Positions 17,827 to 24,450 of a stretch of 37,483 bases of DNA are shown here, piece after piece. The stretch's first letter is position 1; each line of letters starts with the position of its first letter. Origin of the DNA: Verrucomicrobiota bacterium (GTDB lineage Bacteria > Verrucomicrobiota > Verrucomicrobiia > Chthoniobacterales > JAFAMB01); NCBI GenBank assembly GCA_019236675.1, contig JAFAIO010000315.1:1-37483 (forward strand), read 5' to 3'. A model generated the notes under the pieces. The model saw only the letters and a program-made list of their open reading frames with translations, was not told the DNA's origin and searched no databases. Position numbers and translations under genes: made by a program.

Positions 17827-19239
17827 ATGTCAACGCTGGAGAAGTTGAAAGCTTCACCACGTAAATCGCTCGGGCAAAACTTTTTACACGATAATAATCT
17901 CGCCCGTTGGATTGTTGAATGCCTCGAACTGCAGGAGGGCGAACACGTCTTGGAAATCGGCCCTGGTCTGGGTGCTCTGACCGAGTGGTTGCCCCTCGAT
18001 CGGGTGTCGGCAACTTTGCTCGAAAAGGACCGTTTGTTCGCTTCGTTTCTGCAGGAGCGGTTCAGTGAACCCTCCGTGGAGGTCAAGCTGGGCGACGCGC
18101 TTCAATACGATAAACGGGCTCTTTTCTGTAAAGGCGAGGTTAAGTTGGTCGGCAACTTGCCTTACTACGTATCGACAGCTCTGCTGTTCCATTTCTCCGC
18201 TGAGCCATGCCCAATCTCTCGCATGGTATTGACCGTCCAGAAGGAAGTCGGTGACCGTGTCACAGCTTCTCCCAGATCCGGCGAGTACGGTTCGCTTTCC
18301 GTTTTGCTGCAACGCCGGTGGCACATCAAACGGTTGCGGGTCCTCCCCCCGAGCGTATTTCTCCCACGGCCAGAGGTCGATTCCCTGGTAATCGAGCTTA
18401 GAAAAAAGCGACCAGAGGATGTGCCGGAGATCGGTGAGCAGCGGTTCGAGAAAGTCGTGAAGGCGGGATTCTCGGAAAGACGGAAGAAGCTGACGAATAC
18501 GCTCTCAAAATTGGTGCCCTCGCGAGCGGTAGAAGAAGCCCTGGCGGCCGGCGGGCTTAGCGGACTCTCGCGGGCGGAAGAATTATCGCCCGAGGCCTGG
18601 GTCAATCTAGCAATGCGCCTAGGGGATTTTTGCTCGGTGGCGAACCGCGATCTTCGGCCCGAGGGCTTAGGCCAACCTCGAGCTGAGGCCGTCGTGCCGC
18701 CGCCTCGAGCGGCAGCCGTGGATCCGAGAGAGAGTCTCCAGGTCGTGGATGAGCAAGATCGCCCAATCCGAGGTGTCGACCGGGCAACCGTCCACTCTCA
18801 GAAGCTCTTGCATCGCGCAGTCCATATTCTCGTGCTGAACCGCGCCGGCGAAGTGTTTCTACAACGGCGTTCTTACCGTAAAGATACTTTCCCCAGGAAA
18901 TGGGATTCTAGCGCAGCCGGGCATGTCGACGAGGGAGAATCCTACGACGCATGCGCTGGCCGGGAAGTGCGCGAAGAGCTCGGCTTGATCGCTGAACCCG
19001 TAGAGATCGCCCGGGTTACAGCCTCGGAAAAGACAGGTCAGGAATTCATAAGCGTTTACCTGGCCCAAGCCGAAGAAATTGTCGACCTCAACGAACGGGA
19101 GATAGAAACCGGCGGTTTCTTTCCGTTAGGGATCGTTGACGAATGGATCGAAAGCCGTCCTGGGGATTTTGCGTCTGGTTTCTTAGAATGCTATCGCAAG
19201 GTGCAAGCGAGGCTAGGAGCGGCGAAAAGTGACAGGTGA
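17827..19239 (+). CDS. rsmA: KsgA/RsmA rRNA dimethyltransferase fused to Nudix hydrolase
   Basis: Residues 1 to about 270 are a complete KsgA enzyme, which dimethylates two adjacent adenosines near the 3' end of 16S rRNA during small-subunit maturation. SPRKSLGQNFLHD, the SAM motif EIGPGLGALT, the catalytic GNLPYYVST and FLPRPEVDS are all present. After a linker of about 45 residues rich in Pro, Ala and Arg, a second domain follows. This has a complete Nudix box: G, five residues, E, seven residues, then REVREELGL. Its lead VVDEQDRPIRGVDR and ending resemble YfcD/IDI-like Nudix proteins. There is no stop or frameshift between them, so one polypeptide of 470 residues is predicted. A GTG at 17809 is an alternative start. 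It overlaps the next gene by 11 bp. Confidence 0.92.
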   Translation: MSTLEKLKASPRKSLGQNFLHDNNLARWIVECLELQEGEHVLEIGPGLGALTEWLPLDRVSATLLEKDRLFASFLQERFSEPSVEVKLGDALQYDKRALFCKGEVKLVGNLPYYVSTALLFHFSAEPCPISRMVLTVQKEVGDRVTASPRSGEYGSLSVLLQRRWHIKRLRVLPPSVFLPRPEVDSLVIELRKKRPEDVPEIGEQRFEKVVKAGFSERRKKLTNTLSKLVPSRAVEEALAAGGLSGLSRAEELSPEAWVNLAMRLGDFCSVANRDLRPEGLGQPRAEAVVPPPRAAAVDPRESLQVVDEQDRPIRGVDRATVHSQKLLHRAVHILVLNRAGEVFLQRRSYRKDTFPRKWDSSAAGHVDEGESYDACAGREVREELGLIAEPVEIARVTASEKTGQEFISVYLAQAEEIVDLNEREIETGGFFPLGIVDEWIESRPGDFASGFLECYRKVQARLGAAKSDR

Positions 19240-20032
19240 GACGGCTGTTCCCGGCGGTTCCTTCAACCCTGACTCCTTGCCCCGTATCCGCGAGATCCTG
19301 AATCGCGATAGGGAATGGAGTCTGTACGCTTTGGGTGATCTGGCGCTGGCGGAGGTTATGCATTGTGAGTGGCGCTTCAGTGCGGTTAATCCATCCGCCC
19401 TGACATTGTTTTATCGAGCCTTTGATCCTCCCGTTTTCTTCGCCATTGGCGCCGCTATGGCCTTAGAACGGCTTCTCGATCAGGCTCCGCTGCCTCCAAG
19501 GCTTTATCTGCATATTAGACCTGAGATTTTAGACTTAGTGTGTGCACGCTATCACCGAGTAACGACGAAGATGATGCAGAGGATGATCCTCCGGAGTGCC
19601 GCCTTGGCGGAATTCGCCGGCACTGAAATCATTTCAGCGAACGAATTGAATGAATTAGTCGAGCTCTACAATTGCCGCGACGGGAAGGAAAAAGAAGGAA
19701 CCTTCTTTTTGCCCGCTCAGGTGGAAGAAGGGATCTACTTTGGAGCCCGTTGCAACGGCCGGTTGGTGGCAGCAGCGGGAACGCATTTGATCAACCGGCG
19801 TGAGGGCGTTGCTGCCATTGGGAATGTTTTTTGTCTTCCCGCCTATCGCGGCAAAGGTCTGGGAGGCCGTGTGACCAGCGCGGTCGTTAACGCCCTGGTT
19901 AGAGAAGGCATCCAGACCATCGGCCTGAACGTTAGTCCCGAAAGCCCCGCAACGAGGCTTTATCACCGCCTCGGCTTCCGAGAAGCGTGTCGGTATGTAG
20001 AAGGAACGGCCGCAGGAAGAGCGAGGAGCTAG
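19229..20032 (+). CDS. GNAT-family N-acetyltransferase (C-terminal domain)
   Basis: This 267-residue protein starts at a GTG inside the 3' end of the KsgA-Nudix gene, with AGGAG nine bases upstream, so coupled translation is likely. The C-terminal half is a GNAT domain: GRLVAAAGTHLI, NVFCLPAYRGKGLGGRV (acetyl-CoA pyrophosphate loop RGKGLG), then LNVSPESPATRLYHRLGF. The N-terminal half (about 1-130) is a separate alpha/beta region typical of double-GNAT-like proteins, but without a clear CoA loop. The substrate is unknown. Its last three codons and its TAG stop codon lie inside a TAGGAGC-type heptamer array, so the repeat forms the gene end. Confidence 0.82.
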   Translation: MTGETAVPGGSFNPDSLPRIREILNRDREWSLYALGDLALAEVMHCEWRFSAVNPSALTLFYRAFDPPVFFAIGAAMALERLLDQAPLPPRLYLHIRPEILDLVCARYHRVTTKMMQRMILRSAALAEFAGTEIISANELNELVELYNCRDGKEKEGTFFLPAQVEEGIYFGARCNGRLVAAAGTHLINRREGVAAIGNVFCLPAYRGKGLGGRVTSAVVNALVREGIQTIGLNVSPESPATRLYHRLGFREACRYVEGTAAGRARS

Positions 20033-20498
20033 AATCTAGGAGCTAGGACGGGGTGGGCGTGCAAGGTGAGGGTGGCTCTTGTGGAGCGCTGCCTCGCTTG
20101 CGAGGCCGATGCGGTCGGAGACTTGGTGGGGCGAGGGCCTGCCGCGCCGTAGGCTTGGCGAAGGCGGGCTCCCGAAAGACCTAACGGTTTTACCGGAGGT
20201 GATGTGTTCGAAGGGTTTGCTTCGGGTGGCTACACCAAGACGCTCGCCGAGCCGCGGACATATCGCGTGTTCTCACTTTATGTGGTGCCACATCCTAGAC
20301 CCGCGGCTCGGCGAGTTTACAGGCCTAACGTGGCGCTTGGTATCCAGGTCGTTTCTTCGCCCTGGCTTTGCGTATCGGCCGTGCGGGAGCCTCGCCCCAC
20401 CAGGTGTCCGACCTCATCGGCCTCGCTTGCGAGGCAGCGCTCCACAAGAGCCAGCCTGACCTTGCACACCCCCGCCCCTCCTAGCTCCTAACTCCTAG
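20023..20498. repeat. Giant multilayer palindrome between convergent genes, includes GGGCGAGG copy 3
   Basis: The whole gap between two convergent acetyltransferase genes can pair with itself. The outermost layer is a heptamer array, 20023-20050 (GAGGAGC, TAGAATC, TAGGAGC, TAGGACG) against 20478-20498 (CTCCTAG, CTCCTAA, CTCCTAG). Next comes a long arm, about 20058-20135 against 20386-20470. It contains CTCTTGTGGAGCGCTGCC, the CCTCGCTTGCGAGGC palindrome and GGTGGGGCGAGG. The innermost arms are CTCGCCGAGCCGCGG at about 20243-20257 and its exact complement at about 20310-20324. No coding sequence is supported. The stop codons of both flanking genes are inside the outer arms. Confidence 0.85.
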
Positions 20499-20956
20499 TA
20501 GAGAATAAACTCGATCCAGCGTCCGATTTCATCGTGTCCCTGCTCACCTTCCCTCCAGCCCAAGTGCTGATAAAACTCGCGCGCATTTTTGTTAGCCGAT
20601 TGGCATTTTAGTTTAGCTGGTCTGGAAATAGTTCTGAGCGCCGAATCGAGCAGAGCTCGGCCAATGCCAACCCGGTGGAACTCCGGTAATACGTAAAGGT
20701 GATGAATGAAATTTTCTGGCATCCAGATTCCCACGAAGCCGATGACCCCATTCATCGAGTGATCCGCAACCAATAGCGATTCCCCCAGAGTGTCCGGACC
20801 GAAATCACTCGGTTTGAATCTTTTGGGATTTACCCACGAAAACGTCGAAGCGCGGACTTTGGTATAGATTTCCTGGCATCGGGCTGAGTCCCGGCGAGGT
20901 TCAAAGACACGAATCCGCAGCCCGGTATCTAATGTTCCTGTATTGAAGGAGTCCAT
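20495..20956 (-). CDS. GNAT-family N-acetyltransferase
   Basis: This small acetyltransferase has 153 residues from the ATG at 20956. Motif A is HLYVLPEFHRVGIGRALLDSAL, with the CoA loop HRVGIG, and the end reads SANKNAREFYQHLGWREGEQG as in many single-domain GNATs. The substrate is unknown. A TTG at 21025 would add 23 residues (basic, not conserved-looking) and is less likely. The TAG stop codon is supplied by a TAGGAGT heptamer of the adjoining repeat. It is divergent from the small secreted protein gene at 21190. Confidence 0.85.
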   Translation of the reverse strand: MDSFNTGTLDTGLRIRVFEPRRDSARCQEIYTKVRASTFSWVNPKRFKPSDFGPDTLGESLLVADHSMNGVIGFVGIWMPENFIHHLYVLPEFHRVGIGRALLDSALRTISRPAKLKCQSANKNAREFYQHLGWREGEQGHDEIGRWIEFILY

Positions 20957-21032
20957 CTGATAAGGCGATGCCGACCGAATCCGGCATTTTCCTGGATTTT
21001 TGCGATGAAAACCGAGTTTGTGCAAGTCATCA

Positions 21033-21130
21033 CCGTTTGGCGCTCAGGGTTCGGCGTACACCGTTTGCGGTTGGGGAGATCGAGTTGCGAACGCCAAACG
21101 CTAAACACCGAACGCCGAACGCTGAAATGT
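21033..21130. repeat. GAACGCC heptamer array with inverted partner
   Basis: Positions 21089-21130 hold six 7-bp words in register (GAACGCC, AAACGCT, AAACACC, GAACGCC, GAACGCT, GAAATGT). The left part, about 21033-21055, contains GTTTGGCGCT and GTTCGGCGT, complementary to those words, so a hairpin can form. Unlike most arrays here it lies between two divergent genes, upstream of both. Confidence 0.7.
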
Positions 21131-21189
21131 CATACGCCATCGTTCGGTGAATAAACCTTTTCCCGATTTCGTCCCATAAGCTTAGGACT

Positions 21190-21660
21190 ATGAAAGCGAA
21201 AATTCTCATCATAGCGACGGTCGTTGGGTTAGGAATCACCACGGTGGCGTTTGGGGACGAAATTCAATTCGTAACCTTACCTCAAGCGGTGCGGACAGCG
21301 GTTATTCGCGAGACGAATATTCCAGATTATTCGCGAGTCACCCGGGTATACCAAGACCAGAATGGATTATATGAAGTGACCGTGCGTAGAAACACGGATA
21401 ACGAGGTGCTCTATCTTGAGCCAACCGGCTCTGTAGTACGAGAGCAAACCGTAGCGTTGAACGCGCCGGTCGTGCCGGCGAGAGGAGTAATAACAAGGAC
21501 AGTTACAATCGAACAACCGACCGTCGATACTTTTGTCCGAGATCTAGATCAGCCCGACCGGTTCCAACTGATCGAGAAGAAAGGCCACAAAGAAGTCTAT
21601 CTTGATAAACAGACCGGCCAACGTTGGAGAGTTGAAGTTAGACAAGTACCCAAAGACTAA
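21190..21660 (+). CDS. Small secreted hypothetical protein
   Basis: I do not recognise this 156-residue protein. A clear signal peptide is present (MKAKILIIATVVGLGITTVAFG, cleavage near residue 22). The mature part begins with LPQAVRTAVIRETNIPDYSRVTRV, a helix-then-strand pattern like the PepSY/BLIP beta-lactamase-inhibitor-like fold. This is followed by EVTVRRNTDNEVLYLEPTGSVV, which fits such a fold. The tail VDTFVRDLDQPDRFQLIEKKG may be a second short unit. It is probably periplasmic. A GC-rich hairpin 53 bases after the stop codon could be its terminator. Confidence 0.78.
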   Translation: MKAKILIIATVVGLGITTVAFGDEIQFVTLPQAVRTAVIRETNIPDYSRVTRVYQDQNGLYEVTVRRNTDNEVLYLEPTGSVVREQTVALNAPVVPARGVITRTVTIEQPTVDTFVRDLDQPDRFQLIEKKGHKEVYLDKQTGQRWRVEVRQVPKD

Positions 21661-21713
21661 GCCGGGAATTGGTGGCTATAGATTGAGGCTTGTTAGTTTC
21701 TGTTGAAGTCCAC

Positions 21714-21743
21714 AGTAGCCCCGAGGACCTCGTCGGGGCTGCT
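21714..21743 (+). terminator. Terminator-like hairpin
   Basis: AGTAGCCCCGA (21714-21724) pairs with TCGGGGCTGCT (21733-21743) with one G-T mismatch and an 8-base loop. A short GTTTGG follows, a weak T tract. It lies 53 bases downstream of the small secreted protein gene. The stem is strong, but the missing U run makes an intrinsic terminator uncertain. Confidence 0.5.
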
Positions 21744-21775
21744 GTTTGGAAACAAATCGAACGTAAGCATTAAAT

Positions 21776-21887
21776 AGTAAGCGGTCAGCCCCTAATCAGT
21801 AGGAATTTCCGTTATGGGCATACCGCTTACGGCTTACTGCTTACTTTTCTTTGTGTCCTTTGTGTCTTTGTGGTGAATTCCTTTTCT
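21776..21887. repeat. GCTTA heptamers and start-proximal TTTGTGG word
   Basis: Positions 21823-21843 are three 7-bp words (CCGCTTA, CGGCTTA, CTGCTTA), with a weak inverted partner AGTAAGCGG at about 21778-21786. Immediately right of them, TTTGTGTCCTTTGTGTC and TTTGTGGTGAATT lie 10-40 bases before the ATG of the next gene at 21888. The same TTTGTGGTGAA word lies before the start codons at 22294 (+) and 8561 (-). Confidence 0.7.
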
Positions 21888-22181
21888 ATGGTTGCCGTCG
21901 TGGTACATCTTCAGGTTAAGCCCGAGTCTTTGGACCAATTCGTTGCGGAAACGAAAGAGAACGCCCGAAACAGTCGCAAAGAGTCGGGCGTGGTTCGATT
22001 CGACGTCATTCAACAGGTCGATGATCCGAGCCGGTTCGTGCTATTTGAGCTCTATCGCGATGAACAGGCGATTGAAGCTCATCGAGCCACTCCTCATTAC
22101 GGCAAGTGGCGAGACGCGGTTCCCGCTTTCCTCGTGACCGAGAGAACCCGCCAAATCTATCGGGCCATCGAACCAGATTAA
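21888..22181 (+). CDS. ABM-domain (antibiotic biosynthesis monooxygenase-like) protein
   Basis: This 97-residue protein has the ferredoxin-like ABM fold: VAVVVHLQVKPESLDQFV, an amphipathic helix, SGVVRFDVIQQVDDPSRFVLFELYRD, then the EAHRATPHYGKWRDAV helix typical of YgiN/LsrG/ABM proteins. Members act as cofactor-free monooxygenases, haem-degrading enzymes or isomerases, usually as dimers. The substrate cannot be inferred here. The ATG at 21888 is chosen; a GTG at 21870 lies inside the repeat word upstream and is probably not used. A repeat of about 100 bases separates it from the dehydrogenase downstream on the same strand. Confidence 0.88.
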   Translation: MVAVVVHLQVKPESLDQFVAETKENARNSRKESGVVRFDVIQQVDDPSRFVLFELYRDEQAIEAHRATPHYGKWRDAVPAFLVTERTRQIYRAIEPD

Positions 22182-22185
22182 AAAC

Positions 22186-22290
22186 GCCGGGATCGTCGGG
22201 AACGGAGCTGCTAGTAGGACGTTCCCGCTCGTTCTCGGCGCTCCCGGCGTTGCCGCTCGTTGACCTTCTGTGTCTCTGTGGTGAATTTCT
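22186..22290. repeat. GC-rich hairpin module followed by start-proximal word
   Basis: Right after the ABM gene, AACGCCGGGATCGTCGGGAACG faces GTTCTCGGCGCTCCCGGCGTT (about 22232-22252) as an inverted pair. The loop carries CTAGTAGGACGTTC, also present at about 8650-8665 in inverse orientation. At 22268-22287 the word CTGTGTCTCTGTGGTGAATT lies just before the next GTG start codon. The order (stop codon, GC-rich pair, TGTGG word, start codon) matches the gap at 8562-8711. Confidence 0.75.
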
Positions 22291-22293
22291 GCC

Positions 22294-23442
22294 GTGAGCT
22301 TTGAGCTATCGGTTCCGGAAAAGATTATTTTTGGCAAAGGCAGCCTAGCCCGGCTGGGACAGTTGGTTTCCGGTTTCGGGAGCCGGGTTCTCATCGCACA
22401 CGGAGCCAACCCTGATCGAGCCCACTCCATTGAGGGGCTGTTGGCCCAATCGACGATCACTTTGTACCCGGTCCGGAATGAGCCTACGACCGAAGACATA
22501 GCCAAGGGCGTCGCAGAAGCGAAAACGAGAGAAGTTACGCTCGTTATCGGTATTGGCGGCGGTAGCGTGATCGACGCCGCCAAAGCGATTTCCGCGCTTG
22601 CCACTAACACGGGTGATATTCTCGACTATCTGGAAGTGATCGGTCGAGGGAACCCGCTGACGAAACCTGGATTACCATGTGTGGCGATTCCCACCACAGC
22701 GGGTACCGGCGCAGAGGTGACCAAGAATGCAGTGATCGCGTCCCTAGAGCATCAGGTCAAAGTCAGCTTGCGCAGCCCCTTCCTTTTGCCGCGGATTGCG
22801 CTAGTCGACCCCGAGCTTACCTATTCGCTTCCAGTCAAGGTCACGATTGCAACCGGTCTGGATGCCTTGACACAGCTCATCGAGCCTCTGGTTTCCTCAC
22901 GAGCCAATCCGGCAACGGATGGCCTTTGCCGGGAAGGGATTCCTCGAGTCGCCCGTTCGCTGCCTGCGGTCGTACAGAACGGCAAAGATTTCGCTGCACG
23001 AGAGGGAATGGCCTTGGCAAGCTTGTTTGGAGGCTTGGCTCTGGCAAACTCCGGCTTAGGAGCAGTCCATGGGTTCGCCGGACCGATTGGCGGAATGTTC
23101 AGTGTATCCCACGGGTTGATCTGCGGAATTCTGCTGCGATTCGTTGTGGACGCCAATATTCGCGCTCTGCGGCTCCGCGCGCCGGATTCAATCGCCTTAG
23201 CCCGGTACGACGAAATCGGTCGTCTGCTGACGGGTTCGCCAGATGCGCTTGCTACCGATGGATTGGCATGGCTAACCGATGTCAGCAAAACCTTAAACCT
23301 GCCGGCCCTGTCGTCGCTTGGGATACCAAGAGAAGCAATCTCCGAGATCGCCAGCAAAACAGCCAAAGCCAGTAGCACGAAAGCGAACCCGATCGAGCTA
23401 ACCCTGCCCGAGCTAGAAGCGATCCTCGAGGCGGCATGGTAG
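22294..23442 (+). CDS. Iron-containing alcohol dehydrogenase family protein
   Basis: This 382-residue protein has the Fe-ADH fold. An N-terminal nucleotide-binding domain carries GIGGGSVIDAAKA (about 86-98) and IPTTAGTGAEVT, and a helical C-terminal domain follows. It should oxidise alcohols or reduce aldehydes with NAD(P). The metal site is altered compared with FucO-type enzymes: D190 is present in GLDALTQLIEP, but the next ligand is Q194 instead of His. In GAVHGFAGPIGG, H259 is kept while the catalytic second His is G263; H273 in SVSHG is kept. I recall this variant motif from other environmental members, so it is likely a functional subfamily with a different metal or chemistry. The start is a GTG. 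Confidence 0.88.
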   Translation: MSFELSVPEKIIFGKGSLARLGQLVSGFGSRVLIAHGANPDRAHSIEGLLAQSTITLYPVRNEPTTEDIAKGVAEAKTREVTLVIGIGGGSVIDAAKAISALATNTGDILDYLEVIGRGNPLTKPGLPCVAIPTTAGTGAEVTKNAVIASLEHQVKVSLRSPFLLPRIALVDPELTYSLPVKVTIATGLDALTQLIEPLVSSRANPATDGLCREGIPRVARSLPAVVQNGKDFAAREGMALASLFGGLALANSGLGAVHGFAGPIGGMFSVSHGLICGILLRFVVDANIRALRLRAPDSIALARYDEIGRLLTGSPDALATDGLAWLTDVSKTLNLPALSSLGIPREAISEIASKTAKASSTKANPIELTLPELEAILEAAW

Positions 23443-23454
23443 GGTAGGGTTAAC

Positions 23455-23683
23455 AGTTAGCGTTCCCATATCGTCCTCGTCCGCGTCGTCGTCCTCGTCC
23501 TCGATTTGAGTTGGGTTTGTCCGAGCGCCGGTTTGTCGGTTAGGGGTCGCACGCGCCGACACATAAGTCCCATTTGTCCCATAAGTCCCATCCGTCCCAC
23601 GCCTGAACGTTTTGTCTCTCTCCCTAGGATGCCATTGAACAGCGCGCACCAATTCGAGGACGAGGACGAGTACGACAATCTCT
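23455..23683. repeat. Composite repeat: GAGGAC words flanking TCCCAT nonamers, second copy
   Basis: The arrangement mirrors 7532-7859. Outer TCGTCCTCG-type block at about 23469-23503 and GAGGACGAGGACGAG at about 23654-23670 are inverted arms. Inside, 23565-23600 has four 9-bp words (AAGTCCCAT, TTGTCCCAT, AAGTCCCAT, CCGTCCCAC). Both flanking genes converge and each meets a GAGGAC arm soon after its stop codon. No gene is seen. Confidence 0.78.
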
Positions 23684-24229
23684 TTACGGGATCAGGGAGA
23701 ACACATATGCATCCTGCGGTTGGCCCCGGAGCAGTAATCGATTGCGGAGCAATCCTTCTCTAAGCGCGCCTACTTTCTCAGCGACCCGCTGGCTGGCGAC
23801 GTTGCCGGCAGCAACGAAGATCTCGATCCTGATCAACCCGAGCTGCGCAAAACCGAATTGCGCCAGCAGTGAGGCAGCTTCAGCCGCGAAACCTTGTTTG
23901 GTCCGGGAAGTTCTGATCCAGTAACCGATGGAGCCGTTGCGATGCGCCGGCCTGTCAAAAGTGATGCCGCATCCTCCCAGTATTTGATTGGTTTGTTGCT
24001 CAACAACTGTGAAGCCGAAACTGGAATCCGCTTCCCAGGCCTTCTGGCAATGCGCAACCCATTGCTCTGTCTCGGCTATCGAATAGTCGGGATGCAACCA
24101 TTCCATCCAAGGCGAAAGCTCGGCACTCGACTCGGTGATCGCTTCATAGAGTTCCTTTACCTGGCTCGCCTGGACCGGCGCGAGCGCGATTCGCCCGCCG
24201 TCGGCGATAGAGTGGGGAATGGCAAGCAT
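23684..24229 (-). CDS. RimJ/RimL-type GNAT acetyltransferase
   Basis: This 181-residue protein (from the ATG at 24229; a GTG at 24244 is possible) fits the Acetyltransf_3 group. Key features are IALAPVQASQVKELYEAI at the N terminus, IGYWIRTSRTKQGFAAEA as the CoA-binding region and IEIFVAAGNVASQRVAEKVGALREG near the end. The group includes N-terminal acetylases of ribosomal proteins and enzymes acting on amino acids or antibiotics; the substrate here is unknown. It converges with the dehydrogenase gene across the composite repeat. Confidence 0.87.
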   Translation of the reverse strand: MLAIPHSIADGGRIALAPVQASQVKELYEAITESSAELSPWMEWLHPDYSIAETEQWVAHCQKAWEADSSFGFTVVEQQTNQILGGCGITFDRPAHRNGSIGYWIRTSRTKQGFAAEAASLLAQFGFAQLGLIRIEIFVAAGNVASQRVAEKVGALREGLLRNRLLLRGQPQDAYVFSLIP

Positions 24230-24280
24230 GTGGCTATTTATCACGGTTCGAATGGATGAACGAGCTCAGCGCGCCCTCTC

Positions 24281-24428
24281 AAGTAGTCAGTAATCAGTGA
24301 GTCAGTAATCAGTACAGAAGATGTTCGCGACCAACTGCTTACCGCTTACCGCTTACTGCTTACTGCTTACTGCTTACTGCTTACCGCTTGCTGCTTACTG
24401 AATACTGAATACTGAATACTGAATACTA
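24281..24428. repeat. Long heptamer array CTTACTG/AATACTG
   Basis: Thirteen consecutive 7-bp words occupy 24338-24428 in perfect register: CTTACCG, CTTACTG, CTTGCTG and AATACTG variants. A shorter complementary set (AGTCAGT, AATCAGT) lies at about 24286-24314. The block is in the gap between two minus-strand genes, 23 bases past the stop codon of the glycoside hydrolase. No spacer pattern is present, so it is not a CRISPR array. Confidence 0.85.
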
Positions 24429-24450
24429 TTTCCCCGATCGAGTGCTGCCC

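Noticed and set aside
24338-24428. CRISPR-like array
   Set aside because: The units are 7 bp in direct contact, with no spacers and no cas genes nearby.
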